64,000 bases of DNA. It comes from Marsupella aquatica. Its lineage: Eukaryota; Marchantiophyta. The notes beneath the pieces were generated by a model. The model worked only from the letters and a program-made list of their open reading frames with translations. It made no database searches and was not told the DNA's origin. The stretch's first letter is position 1. The number at the start of each line of letters is the position of its first letter. Shown in pieces: positions 1-12,089 of this stretch. The DNA lies in NCBI GenBank assembly GCA_973895155.1, contig OZ316897.1, forward strand, positions 17,298,001-17,362,000. Reading direction: 5' to 3'. The translations under genes were made by a program, and so were the position numbers.

Positions 1-359
1 AACGATGCCACACTCTGCAGTGCCTTCTGAGCCCCAACGGCCATAGCCATCTCTGCTCACCTTGTGATTATGTCAGCAACACTACACAAACCCAATTGTT
101 TCACGAGTTCAGCTTTGCCGTCCTCTCCCTGCAATTCTGTCTTCCTCCCTTGAGCAACCCACCTCCAAATTCCTTCTTCAGATTGCCCCTTCTTCGCCAC
201 ACACTCCCTGGAGCTAAAAGTAGCCAAGCTCACAACCAGAGAGCGAATTCAGTGCTCTGAATGAAGACCCACCCACAGGTAGAGCTCGGAGAGCGAGGCT
301 GCAGCAGTACTGTAGGATTGGGATGAGCAGCAGTGGATTGCGTTGTGATTTACTGTAGA
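1..359. other. Intergenic, no feature seen
   Basis: I see no long reading frame, RNA gene or repeat here. The sequence is of mixed composition and ends where a tandemly repeated MITE-like unit begins. Confidence 0.4.
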
Positions 360-1075
360 ATAGTTTGTTATCTTATGGGGTATCCGGTGCGTCCCAGATT
401 GATTTTTAGGGATTTTTTCGTTTTCTTGGTGTGGCGAATGTGACCTTTTTAAGAATCTTAATTTTTTTAATTTTTGGTGGCGTGGCGAATGTCACCTGAA
501 GGAGAAGATGCTAGGAATATTGTTCATCTCAGTTTTTAATATTAATTGCTGACCATCGGATCTCACTAGAGTAAAGGAGGGCTGTTAGATTAATCTAGCT
601 AATGGGATCTGTGTGTGAGTAGGTGGGGAACTGGCTGATTAATGGAGTACAGAGAATCTATTGAGTTTATCTTATGAGGGTATCGTGTGCCATCCAAGCT
701 TAATTTAAGGAAATTGTTTTTTGGTGGTGTGACTTATGTCACCTTGTGTGAAGGAGAAGATACTAGGAATATTGTTTATCTAAAATTTCAAGATTAATTT
801 TTGACCAAGGTATCAGAGAGGCATGACTTTGTGATAGTTCACTTGATTAGAGATTGATAGGTCTTGGGTTCAACCGTTGTGGCCTACACTTCCCAACTAT
901 CCAACTATTGTGGCTGATTATTTCCTTTCTGTGGGGTTTCACAGATTTCCCCTAACTAGTTTAAAAAAAAAAAGGCCTATTAGATTTGGGTAATGGGATC
1001 TGTGGCTAGGTGGGAAACTGGCTAGTGGATTATGGAAAATCTATGTTGAGAGGTGAAACCTAGTGAATTTTTGCA
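360..1075 (+). repeat. Tandem pair of hAT-MITE-like units
   Basis: Two units about 300 bp apart share a start (TTATCTTATG near 368 and 668), a GGAGAAGATGCTAGGAATAT block (502-521 and 751-770), and a later block reading roughly TAATGGGATCTGTG followed by GAACTGGCT or GAAACTGGCT. The same blocks occur in the element at 57570-57856 (opposite strand), at 21709-21930 and at 34998-35452, so this is one dispersed family. The second unit is longer because a SINE-like sequence (816-973) sits inside it. No protein is encoded. Confidence 0.6.
816..973 (+). mobile_element. tRNA-derived SINE, nested in a MITE unit
   Basis: The head resembles a tRNA promoter: an A-box-like GTGATAGTTCACTTG near 831-845 and a B-box-like GGGTTCAACC near 866-875, then a short body ending in TTTCACAGATTTCCCC and a run of 11 A (963-973). 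Three further copies (40076-40280 minus, 40640-40777 plus, 55335-55473 plus) share head and tail. It splits the second MITE unit between the blocks corresponding to TTGACCA and TTAGATT of the first unit, so it inserted later. No clear target-site duplication was found at this copy. Confidence 0.6.
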
Positions 1076-2260
1076 AACTACAAAATGCTGATGTAATTGA
1101 CTGCAGTCAGAGAGGATGGTTAGCCCAAGGGGGTAAAAGGCCATTTGGGGGAACCATGAAAAAAGTAGCCCTACCCAAAGTATATATCTTCATGTTTGTC
1201 TTGAATTTATTCTTGTAAAGTTGAAATATTAAATGGAAGTCTTAGACCAAACTATGTAGAATCATCTCCAATGTATAACTTTAATAAACTAAAATTGGTC
1301 AGTGAACATTAGTAATATAATGACTATTCATAGAATATAGTCCTAGATATGGCCCATGGCCAGGCCTGCCAAAGATGCTTTCAGGGAGACGTAGCCTTGA
1401 GAGATTGCTTTAGGGTGCTTGGAACCAAACTCAGATTTTTCTTACTTTGAGTATGTTTGTAGATGCAAAGATCTGGCAAGGGCACTCTCACACTGCCTGG
1501 AACATTATGTCATAGTGTTGCAAAAAACAAAAAAATTGGGGGAAGGCTGTAAAGGTAAATTTGGCAACTTGTTGGGGGCAATTTGGTATTTTCAAAAGAA
1601 TTGTGCTTTTTCAGGGACAGAGAGTTGGCATTAGGTCATGTCAAATAACAAGACTGCAAAAAACCAAACTTTTGGGGAAACTTGTGGTCATCAGGTGAGG
1701 TATTGTATGATGCAAACAAACAAGAAGTTTTCATAGCAAGGAGATTGGTGTTAGCGAGTCACTAGTGGCTTTTAATTTATTTTAAAACATTTGTTTTGCT
1801 CATTTGTATATATTTTTGTGCACTTTAAGACTCCACTGGCCTGATTACTGGTTCCTTGAAAGTAAATAGATATGAGAGAAAACATCTTGCATAATAAAAC
1901 TTCTATGCTATTTTAGTCAATTCTTGTTTTTTGTCCACCCTCATTTCAGTTTTGTCTATCCTCATTTAGAGATTTTTTATTGACACTCATGATCACTTTT
2001 GTGTGTATTAAGGGTTATGGTCTAGAGGCTTCACTCTAGACCCTAGGCCCTAAAGAGTAGATTTCATTCGCGCTTTTATAGTAAGATATTGCTAGCAATT
2101 TGCTAGCCAAGAATGGAATCCCAATATTGAATTTCAGTAACCAGATTTTGGCTAGCTAGGAACTAACTTTGCTAGTGTAGTGAGTTTTTTTATTTAGTGT
2201 TTGCTATCACGCTACAGGTGAGGTCATGTTATGTCATGTTCTATTTCAGGCTAACAAAGA
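1076..2260. other. Intergenic AT-rich DNA with one dispersed repeat
   Basis: No convincing gene. The main recognisable content is the dispersed repeat at 1839-2050, listed separately. An open frame at 1419-1634 has no homology I recognise and does not start with ATG. Confidence 0.4.
1839..2050 (+). repeat. Dispersed repeat family C, copy 1
   Basis: The copy begins with GCCTGATTACTGGTTCCTTG and ends with an 8-bp hairpin GTCTAGAG-GCTTCA-CTCTAGAC. Similar start and end blocks lie about 200 bp apart at 20216-20410 and 35577-35740, with end-only copies near 35813 and 43963. The class is unknown; the end hairpin would fit a non-autonomous element terminus. Confidence 0.5.
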
Positions 2261-2267
2261 ATGCTAC

Positions 2268-2594
2268 TTTTGAGAGAGAGAGAGAGAGAGATATTTGAGT
2301 ATCATTTGGTGGAGACAGAAAAAAAGAAAGATGGAATTGATTTATTCAAGAGAGAGATATTCACAAGAGGTTCGTCAGTACCGTTTGGTGGCTTTTGCAA
2401 AATAAGACAGAAAAAATTTGGATTGATTTATTCACAAGAGAGAGAGAGATTCACAATGGTTCGGGTTCTTCAGTACCTTTTGGTCATTCCAGAGAGACAG
2501 AGAGAGAGATGGTATTATTCACAATGGTTCGGATTCTTCAGTACCTTTTGGTATTTCGGGTGCTTCATTGAAGTGAAGTGAAGATTGTGTTCAT

Positions 2595-2633
<39 letters not shown>

Positions 2634-2635
2634 TC
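2268..2635 (+). repeat. GA microsatellites and degenerate GA-linked repeats
   Basis: A GA run lies at about 2272-2290 and an uninterrupted (GA)16 at 2599-2630. Between them at least three degenerate units follow the pattern ATTCACAATGGTTCGG then TTCAGTACCTTTTGG (near 2359, 2450 and 2518). GA tracts are common in plant promoters and leaders, where BPC/GAGA-binding proteins act; here the tract lies upstream of the PPR-SMR gene. Small reading frames in this tract are low-complexity and are not called. Confidence 0.7.
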
Positions 2636-5600
2636 CCATTTCATTTCAAGGAAGGAGATTCGGAGGCCGGCAGATTCGGAGGAGTGCAAATGATCAGGAA
2701 GGGCAAGAGGAGGAGAGAAAGGAGACGGACTGATTGACGGTAGAGAAAAGAAAGGGCGGGAGGGGACTCGTAGCGGAAGCAGCAGCGAGAGTTCAGGGAC
2801 CACTCTCTGCTCTGGCCCCTCCTGTTGGATCGATCTTGCTTTGCGCTTGCCTTGTTGTCTGCTGGATCACAGACAGACATGGGTTGTGAAGAACAAGCAA
2901 CAACAACTACTACAACAACAATGCCTCGATCTCCCTTCGCCCTCCTTCCAATGTCCTCTCGTGCAGCCGAAGATCCAAAGCTCTGCCACAGCAAGCAGCA
3001 ACACCCTCCGCCCCCCCACACACATCTGGCGTTTGAGCCTGACCACATCAACACACAACGTGCAGACTGCGCCTGAAGAATTGGGGGCTGCTCATCTTCA
3101 GCAAGGTCTGACCACAAGGTTCACTTCATTCCTCTTTAGTGCTAGCCTCAACCTCTGTCGTTGAGGAAGTGAAGAATGCTCCAAGATTATTGCAGTGTCG
3201 TGGAAATGAATGTACTTGAAAAAGAGTCGATGCGAGGGAGGAGAAAGGGTATCTCCACCACCTTGTGTCTTACCTTCCATTGTGGTTTGGGGAAGAAGAT
3301 TGCAGTATCGGCGTTCGACATATTGCAGACGAGAAATGAGCGCTTGAGGGTCTGATTTTTGTCTACGGCACACAGGACAGTGGGTTCCCTTCCACGCAGA
3401 TCAAATGTAAGTGGATTGCACTAGGGGAACCGTGGTCGCTGTGGCGGTAACAATCGGATATGGTGGATGAGATTCTGACCCCCAAATTTTCTGGAGCGCG
3501 CAAGAGTTGGAACCACGATGCCTGTTCGAAATGTGATTGCTTCTGACATGCCCAAATCGTTGTCAATGTCATCATTTTCTTCATCACTCATACAGGGCCA
3601 TTGATTGGCCGTGACATTGCATTGCCAGCCCTTAGTTGAGAAGAATTGACGTGTTACCCGGGAGGACAGGTATTTGGCACCTGTTTAAAGAGGAAATTGG
3701 AAGGCTTGTGCGTGGAAGTAATCATGGGTATTTCAAGATCATACGTGCCGTCATTAATCATATCAAACGCACTGGAGGAGTTCGGTACCTCATGGCAGAT
3801 GTATGGTTAAGGAAGAGGAACTTTTCATGCTCAGCAGCAGGAGTTCCTACCTTCCGTGGTTTTTAGTTCACTTCTCCGTCCGTGGAATCGGCTAAAGACG
3901 AGAGAGTAAAGGGATTGACGTAATTAGTATATTAGGATCTATGCCTGCCGTTTTCGGTTGCTACGACGATGGCTGGCGGCATCGGTTGTGCAAGAACATC
4001 TTGGAATTACGCTTGTCAGCAGCCCACTGTGACGTGCGATTGGTTTTCCCAGGCGGTCAATGTAAGCAGTAATCTTCCTTTTGTTCGTTCTTCCTCCATT
4101 GAGTGATTGACGCTTTCTGGGTTCGTTCTGCGTTACGGACGTTGATTCTTGTGGGTTTCCTTCCATGGACCTTGAATGGTACAGCGATCCAATTCTCTTG
4201 AGAGCGGTGCGTTCATTCATTATTCATGAACAATCGCCTCACCTGATACAATTTCCTTGGTCCTGCAAACTGTTTCCTCCAAAATGTCTGCAATAAATCT
4301 TTGCTAACTGGCACTTTAAGATATCGTACATGGACATTCTTTCTTTCTCTCCAACGTGTGGACGCATTGTGCACGTTTGTCAGATTCATGATTCTCTCAG
4401 TTAAAGGTTTAAACTGAAATATTCCAAAAGAGGGAGATTTCTACAGAGATTTGAGACCAGATGGACGGGAGAGCATTAGGCAGTCAAGAACGGGAAGCAG
4501 TACGAGCTGTTCGACAACCTAGGAGTGATCTTCTTCCCGGGAATTGGCGAATCTAGTTGTTTTAAGCGGTAGTGTGGGACGGCTGCCAGCTTTTGCGGAA
4601 ATTTTCTTAACGTCCAGTGAACCGAGGAGATGAGAAAACATGGTTTAGATAGGTCTCTCGAAGCATCTTAGGGCTGGCTATTCAATTCAGTGTGGGAGAG
4701 TCACTGGTGTCACCACTCCCGTTCTTGGATATCACAGAATATTTAAGTGGAGTACTGGTGGTAAGCAGATGAACTGGTGCAGAGCACCAGCAATAATTTG
4801 ATGAGCAGCGTCGAAACACTTGTTTCATCACATTATTGCCACAATGGCGTGCACGCTTAATTTCTATGCAGGATCATGAAGGTCCTAAGCCTTGAAAGTA
4901 AACAGAGCTTCAAATTTGATTCGCACACCTCATAGCTCTTTCATTGTGGCCTTAAGACATGGTCATTCCTACAATAGAAATGCTTGGCGGTAGCGAATTC
5001 AATCGGAAAGGCTATCCACGATCGTTGAGAGGTTGGCGAAGAAAGTTGACCTGCACTTAGTTTGATAATCCCTGGAGCGCAAATGTGCTCGATTCAAATC
5101 TCGAAACTTGCACTCACAGAAACTTGCATTCAGAGAAATGCCGTTCTTGCGTTTGGGCAATGCCATGTGTGTTGACCAGATTTGGGGGTTTTTGGTCTTT
5201 AGGAATTGTATCCTGAAAGAGATTCTACGGTTCTGACCAATGTGTAATTGTTAGCGCAACTTACGTCGGATGATCGCATCAGAATTTCCGTCTCTTGATA
5301 ATTGTACACTAATCTCTTGGCTCCAACTTTTGTTCATGTGCGTCATCACTTAGAGGTGGTGAACGAATATTTATCCCACTGTGGTTGTTTCTGAACATTG
5401 AATTTGATTATCTTGCAGTTGTCTTTAAGCTTGAGTTCTGCGATCTTGAGTTCTCTAAGGAAAACAACCTTATACTCTGGCTGTAAATCTGGACTCGTTT
5501 CAATATCTCGGTAATGTGAGTATTTTACCCTGACTAGTCGCGTAAGGTCAGATAGAGGTAACTGCTTGAAATTTAGCTCTTCGAGCTTCGAGATATTGAT

Positions 5601-5777
5601 CAGAATTTGTCAATCATGAGAAGCTCGACCATTTTTTCCTTCAGTAATCATTTAGGCAGTTCGATCTCTATGTATGAACTACGCGCTTTTTGGTCACGTT
5701 CAGACCTTGTGACATGGTAATTTGCTTCACATTATTTGCTATGACATAACACATTAATTTGGAGTTGTCGATTGCAG
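2636..5777 (+). other. Upstream and probable 5' leader region of the PPR-SMR gene
   Basis: There is no long reading frame, but composition changes from repeat DNA to mixed-base DNA with several exon-like borders. A strong donor-like AAAT|GTAAGTGG lies at 3406/3407 and acceptor-like TTGCAG at about 5414-5419 and 5772-5777. CAA/ACA-rich sequence at 2895-2920 is typical of plant leaders. I infer a transcript starting around 2.7-3.4 kb with one or more leader introns ending at 5777. A separate noncoding transcript is equally possible. Short frames at 2825-3164 are not recognisable proteins. Confidence 0.3.
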
Positions 5778-5784
5778 GAGCCCT

Positions 5785-5802
5785 ATGGCGTTTCCAGATT
5801 GA
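5785..5802 (+). promoter_or_regulatory. uORF just before the PPR-SMR start
   Basis: ATG GCG TTT CCA GAT TGA at 5785-5802 is a five-codon upstream frame that stops one base before the proposed main ATG at 5804. If the transcript includes this exon, initiation at 5804 would need leaky scanning or reinitiation, which could damp translation. If translation starts at 6047 the uORF has less meaning. Confidence 0.35.
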
Positions 5803-5803
5803 G

Positions 5804-8800
5804 ATGCCGTCCAGGGATGACAGGACCCCTTCGTTTTGCTCTGAAAGGGTATGTTAATTCCATGAATGTCTTGGGTAGTATGTTTCTAAGAGTAGGCTGA
5901 TGAACGCATTTCCCCCCTTGCCCAACTGGACAAGGAGATTAATTTTGACGAAGTTCTTTCTGCACTAAGAAGGGCTTTGCTTTTGGTGGACATACTTTGC
6001 AACCAAAGAGATTGATTAGAAGTGTTTGTCTTGGACCTCAACGCAGATGAAGATTTGTCAAAAGCACCTCTCAAATGTTTACAGCCGCTCCAAAAAGCTT
6101 TTGATCTCTGCACGTGCTGGCAAGGTGGTTCCTGAAATCACGAGTAGTGCTGCTAGAGGGTTTTCTGATGGGGGAGGAAACAATCCAAAAGACGCCCCTG
6201 GCTTGACCAAGTTTGAAAAGAACAACCTTTCTCCATATCTGGGTGCTGTGTCTGGATTATTTGATGGACCATCTCTACTGAAGCAGTTTCAACTGAAAAG
6301 GCTTTGCGGTGGTCTGGCCGACAGAAAACTCAAAACAAGTTCACAGTCAGACTGTCCCAAATCCTGTTTTGACAGCAGTAGTAAAGATTCAGGCTCAGTG
6401 CCTTTCTTCAAGGAAAATGTCCCAGGGCCAGCTCCAACGAGCAGCACGTCAGGAACTTTCTCAACTAAGACAGATAGCACGAACAAGCATGAAGGTGACG
6501 GCTTCGTTGAGCCACCTGTCAGCAGCAACTTTCCGAGTTATGGATCCACTAGTGACGTCCTGCCGACTTCCAATGGATCTGCTTTAAGCACCATTCCAGA
6601 AGAGAAGACAAAGGCGAAAAAATTACGTAGTGATCAGCAGGTTAAGAAACTCGACAGTTTCAAGCCCAGTAACTTTAAGGTTGATGACATGGGGAAGTTG
6701 GGAAGCGTCCCCACTCACTTACCAAGTATTAGATCTGACCAGAAAGCATTGCCTAACGTAGTCACTCCTCAATCTTCAATTCCCTCAAACAAGCAATCAA
6801 ATGGATCCAATGGGAGGAAGCCTTCCCAACTGGCGTCAAGTAATGTTTCCACCAAGAATGGTAGAAATTCGGAGCCAGAACAGAGAGCAGGTCCTTCCAA
6901 AAGACCAGGAACTGAACTGCAGGAGAAACCAATATCCACTCCTGGAGGCGGGAGGCCTTTTTCCAAATTGCCAGACATAGACACACAGCAGAAAGGAAGA
7001 GTTTCAACCCCTGCGGATTCTCAGTCTGGCACTTTTGCGTCCCGATTGCAAAAGGGGTCAAAAAACACCAACAATGTCCTACAAGCTTCTGTGGCGAAGG
7101 TGTTTGGCGCATCAGTGGGACCTCCGAAACCGTTTCAACAGATGTTGACAGCGTCACAACTTCATGATGCCATATGTGATCATTCTACACCTGATTGTCC
7201 AAGCTTTAGAAAGAGAGATATGCCAGGGGCAGTTCCTCAAGTGCCAATTTCAGCAGTTGCGCAGTCAAGTGATCCAGTGGAGGACTCTGACCTATCATTA
7301 CAAGTGGGTGCCTCGGGTACAGGTGACTTGCCTCCTTCTCATAAGGAGATCGTCGTTGCAAATGAGAAATGCTCACAATTGGCGTTTGAAGTGAAAACAG
7401 ACATGAGGCGACAAGAGAAGAGCTCAGCCAACCTCTGGAAGTATGGTAGCATGGCGGTTTGCACCGAGAACCCTGGAAGAGATTACACAACTGGTGACAG
7501 CCCACCAGACGCATTGGAGGTAATTACCAAAAAGAAATTGGAAATAAGCGGATTCCATTGGTCCAGGTCCGGGAGCCGGAAAGTTGTGAACCATGTTTCT
7601 CAGATTTTGAAGAGTAACCAGTGGGGATCAGGTGTTATTGAACAACTTGATGCTATAAAGGGAACGGTAAATACTCACTGTGTCAACGCAATACTTCAAC
7701 AACAAAAAGACCCATATCTGTGCCTGGCGTTTTTCAAATGGGCTCAAAGTCAGAAGGCCTACAAGCACGATGTGTTCGCTTTTACAACGATGATTAACAT
7801 TCTGGGGCGAGCTAGAAATCTGAGAGGTGTGAGGCATCTGCTGGAGGATATGCATAAAGCTGGCATCGAACCTAATGTTGCAACATACAATAGTTTGATA
7901 CTGTGTTATGGCAAGGTGGAATCATTGAATGAATCTATTCGAGTGTTTCGGATCATGCAGGAAGCCGGATGCAAACCCGATAATGTTACTTACTCAATTC
8001 TCATTCATTTGTGTATAAAAGCTGGGTACTTTCAAGAGGCCTTGAAGTTATACCAAGGCATGCTTGAGGCTGGCGTCCAGCCGGACACGATCACTTACAG
8101 CATTGTAATTGATTCACTTGGTAAATCAGGCAAATTGCGAGAAGCTCGCAAGCTGTTTCGTGAGATGAAGGAACGAGGTTGTGTTCCTAATGAGTTCACG
8201 TACAACAGTATTATCCATCGCCATGCCAAGGCTCGCAAGACCCAACATGCACTGAAACACTACACCGAAATGCGAGCCGCTGGCTTCAAACTGAATGCAG
8301 TGACTTGCACAATCATGATGGGTGTTCTGAGCAGTTTAGGTAAGTTTGACCAGGCAGAAGGTTTGTTCTCTGAAATGCAGCAATCAGGGATTGCCGCAGA
8401 CAGTGCTGCCTTTAGCCTGATGATCAACATGTGGGGTAATGCTGGAAATCTTGACAAGGCCGTGAGTTGGTATGGGAGGATGCTTGGTAGCCTGGTGACT
8501 CCCAGCTTAAGCGTCTTCAGCTCGTTGGTTGATGCTCACCTCAAAGCAAATCTATACCAATCTGCTCAGCATTTTCTTACGAGTATGGTCATGTGGGGTA
8601 TCAATCCTGATCTAAAGCTATACACTATTCTTTTGCGTCACTGTATATTATGTGAGAGGCAGGAGCATGCGGATGCCGTTCTTGGCATCATGGACCGGCT
8701 AGGACACCCGGCTCACCGTTTTTTGTATGAATTGCTAACTTCACCTAACCAGGATAGACAGTCGATTAGAGCCCGGGTAATATCATACTTCGACTCGGCT

Positions 8801-9286
8801 GATCAAGAAGAGCAGGACAATAAGCAGGGGTTCGCTAATGCCTTGATTGAGTTTCTTCATAAGTTGCAGTGCAAGACAGACCCAAGAGTTGTGTGGGAGA
8901 CTTGCATGGAAAAAGGTGTCTTTCCATCGTCAACTGTAAGACGGGAAGAACCCAATCATTGGTTGGTTGATCTCCACTCGTTTTCAGTGGGAACTGCATT
9001 GGTGGGATTACCAAAACTATTGATGATACTAAGGGACCACTGGGTCAAACATCCCACAAAAAGGGTTTACATTGTGACTGGGTGGGGCAAGCGCAGTCGT
9101 GTCAGTGGTACTTCAGCCTTGAAGCAGGCAGTGCTTGCTGTACTTGACGCTACAAAGTCCCCATTTTCGCTTGATCATGCTAATGCGGGAGTTTTTGTCA
9201 GTTATGGATCTCCATTTTGTGACTGGATGGCTCAGCCTTTAATTATGAAGAAGTTGGGAGCTATAGCCTTAGAAGGTGTTGTGTAA
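5804..9286 (+). CDS. PPR-SMR protein, organelle RNA metabolism
   Basis: Proposed CDS 5804-5848 joined to 6047-9286 (intron GTATGT...CGCAG), 1094 residues. The join is in phase and follows an in-frame stop at 6017-6019; the alternative is to start at ATG 6047 (1079 residues). Residues 1 to about 590 are Ser/Pro/Lys-rich low complexity, and the basic N-terminus fits a plastid or mitochondrial transit peptide. Nine consecutive 35-residue P-type PPR motifs run from about 590 to 905 (first motif starts DVFAFTTMINILGRARN, codon at 7769). A C-terminal SMR domain occupies about 987-1094, with DLHSFSVGTA and the loop TGWGKRSRVSGTS. This matches the plant PPR-SMR group that includes Arabidopsis At1g18900/At1g74750. 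P-type PPR tracts bind single-stranded RNA base by base; some SMR domains have nuclease activity. The repeat and SMR region is intronless, as is usual for PPR genes. Confidence 0.9.
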
Positions 9287-11469
9287 AGTACAAACAACAG
9301 CTAGAATTCATTCTATAATTCTTTCATTCTTTTACTGAGGAAATAACAGTAGGCTTTACCGATTCACCGGCATTAACCTACGTGCCTGTTTGGGGTCGAA
9401 GGGCAATTTCTTGAGATAACGTCCTACAGCGTGAAAAGTTTCGTCGGTCACATGAGTGAATTCCACAGGCAGGTGAAGCAACGCAGACTAGCTTCCTCGT
9501 CTATCCTTGTATTTGCATGGCTTGTGCCGCAGGCAATGTAGACGTGAACGTGCTGAAACGTCATTTGCATCAGATCTTTATTCAGATATCATCCTCTTGA
9601 ACTACTGCAACGTCTTTCTCAATATGATCGGACCCCTGATCGGACTGACTGCCACTTCTATTTGTCCTGCTATTGTGCTCCAGTCTCGCATTCCCTCAGA
9701 ATGATGCATGAACATTTATTGCAACGAAACAAATATCAGAAAAAGGGCGTGGGGAGGGGGATCGACGTTGGCATCTGAGGATTGCCAGTCACTCAAAGCG
9801 CATGCAATCTGGTAGCTTTGGCAAGACAGTAGAGTGAAAATACATTTGCTGGATTTCCCAAGTTGTCACTGGGGGTGCCAATTTTAGGATCGGGGAGCAG
9901 CCCAGGCAAGACTGTGTGCTGCCAAGGCACTTCAGGATTTTGCACAGGGAATTTGTTACACCTTATAGTGTGATCCCATCCTGCTCACATCTGCAGCTCT
10001 TAGCTGCCCCTCTCTTAATAACAAGCTTAGGAAATCGTGACTTCTACGTCTAATAATATTCTTGAACATGGGTTTGATAGGGTGATATATACCCTAAACC
10101 TTTTCTGCTTGCCCTTGCCCTTAGGCTTAGGGCAATAATATTCCACAAAGGTTTTGCTAAGACTTTATCGTAATTGCTTAAAGACACTCATCCCTTTTTC
10201 TCGTGTCCACATACAATGGGTCGCGTACTGTACTCAATGAAGACCATAAGAAAATCATAGGTCGCGTACTGTACTCAATGAAGACCATAAGAAAATCATA
10301 TGTTATCAATCTTGATGTTGCTATACCGTGAATGCAACTTTCAGTATTTTGTCTTATTCAATATTCTCTAGTTATGTATTTTTATTTCAATGTGTCTTAC
10401 CAAGGTGCATTCCTTGTATAGTTTAGATTTTGAATTTATTCTAGCACCCCTCTAATTTTTAAAATCTTTTCTATATTTAAGATCATCCACCCTTTAACAA
10501 AGTTCATGTATTTTCTAGTCCTTAATCTCATGAGTGAAGAAGAAATGATCTAAATAAAGTGAACTCCTTGTGTTTTAAAGTTCTAATCATGGTTTTGTGT
10601 ACTAAATTTTTGGTTTTAATTAATTTGAGTGTCATTAACTAATGTAAGTATTTTTACTGGTGTACATTATGTGCACAATCCTCAATACCATAGACAAATT
10701 TTTACTGTTCATTATTACTTTTCTTTAAATGTGTACTTTTACTCTGACTTGTACCTTATGTGCACAACTTTTCAATATCATAGACTGTAAGTCTTCCTAG
10801 TCAATGTCTTGTTTATATTTGCCACAAAAAATTAGATCACCAACATATCACTAAAAAGCAAAACATGAAGCATGTTCCAAGATGCTATATGCTATATCAA
10901 CTAGCCTTATCCAATAATTGCACAAAAATATTAAAGTGCCCCTAACAAAGGTACCCCATCCACCAACTTCACCTATAGTTGCTATTTGTCATTTATTTAA
11001 TGGAATTGGAATTTTATAACTTAGTTAATTTATTGGGAATTCAGGACAAAGAACATTCTCGTGGCTGGTAAATAAGCCTTAAGCCTTCCTACCCAGCTGC
11101 CCCTACTTCTGCTGCAGTCACGACACCTTGTCTGCCAAGTGTTTCTCAAGTGTGGGCAAATAGGTTAGGTGAACCTTTCTTTGGATGCGGTTTGTGTTTT
11201 AGTATACTAACTTGTAAGCTTGAGCTTTGTGTGTAAATAGATGGTGAGTACCATTGTGCCGGTTTCTAGTTCCACCCCCAACCACAACGTTACAATCTAA
11301 AGTCTTCACTCTAGACCGTAGGCTCTTATCTAAGTTTTGATTGCGGTTTCTTAGATAGATAGCTATGCTACCTACACAAACCCTTGAACCTATGGCCTCT
11401 GTCTTCACCCTTACTTAGGGCTTTCAATCCAAGGGGTGTCCCATATCATGCGCAAAGTTTTGGGGGAAT
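9287..11469. other. 3' flank and AT-rich intergenic DNA
   Basis: The PPR-SMR 3' UTR probably lies in the first few hundred bases; no unambiguous polyadenylation signal stands out. From about 10.0 kb the DNA is AT-rich with no coding frame that I accept. It contains the 41-bp duplication at 10219-10300, listed separately. The end shows TCTTCACTCTAGACC (11296-11315), a trace of family C. Confidence 0.4.
10219..10300 (+). repeat. Perfect 41-bp tandem duplication
   Basis: A 41-bp unit beginning GGTCGCGTACTGTACTC occurs twice with no mismatch (10219-10259 and 10260-10300). Identity of both copies suggests a recent slippage or repair event. An assembly artefact is possible. Confidence 0.85.
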
Positions 11470-11700
11470 AAACACCTTAAAACTTATGTCAATAAAGTTT
11501 TTTGACTATTTTGTCTACCCCTAACTTAATGGAATATTTTTGGAATATTCTAAAATTTGGTTTCAAAAAACCCTATGATTCTTATAATTCTCAAAACTGG
11601 ATTAAAACAACCCTAATGTTCTTCAACAAAAACTTAAAAAGTTTTTCACTAAACCCAATAAAAAATCACTATACTTAGTCGCACGTGATGGGTTGGAAGG
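11470..11700 (+). repeat. Dispersed repeat family D, copy 1 (diverged)
   Basis: Shared blocks include GGAATATTCTAAAAT, a phrase like AAACCCTATGATTCTTATAA, and an end reading AGTCGCACGTGATGG (11678-11692). The order matches 36815-37050 on the same strand and 56650-56935 in reverse. No protein is encoded. Confidence 0.5.
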
Positions 11701-12089
11701 AAAAAGTGTGGACCCCAGGCCTTCACCACTGAAGCAAACTACCATCCACCTACTCCCACTTCAAGAATCACTTTCATTTGCTACTAGTATCTAGCATATA
11801 CTCAAGTCATACAGGCTCTGGTGCCGTGGGCAACCTCAGGTTATTCACATCTTGAACACATTTATTAGACTATGTCAGTGAATGTTTTGGAATTTAAAAG
11901 AAGGCTTTTGGAAACTTCATTTTAGAGTTTTAGAAAATTTCCATCATGTTTTGGGAAAGTTAAAATCAATGTTTTGGAAATTTTACTTTTAACTTTTGAC
12001 AAAAGAATATTCATAGTTAGTGAAATCTCTGATCTCTATATTAGGAAGTCTCAAACCTCCTTAAGAAAGTCCCTGGCAGATGTGATTTA

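Noticed and set aside
2641-3164. Overlapping frames on both strands near 2.6-3.2 kb
   Set aside because: Low-complexity GA, CAA and GTT runs create them; no domain or conserved start.
6026-6046. Start of the PPR-SMR frame at 6026
   Set aside because: The codon at 6026 is TTG, not ATG, and a nuclear plant gene would use ATG 6047 or the spliced ATG 5804.
6289-8457. Minus-strand and other-frame ORFs of 65-131 codons inside the PPR-SMR exon
   Set aside because: They overlap a long conserved coding exon and have no domain, start context or splice partner.
10219-10300. CRISPR-like or attachment-site repeat
   Set aside because: Two directly adjacent copies without spacers in a plant-type genome are a simple tandem duplication.
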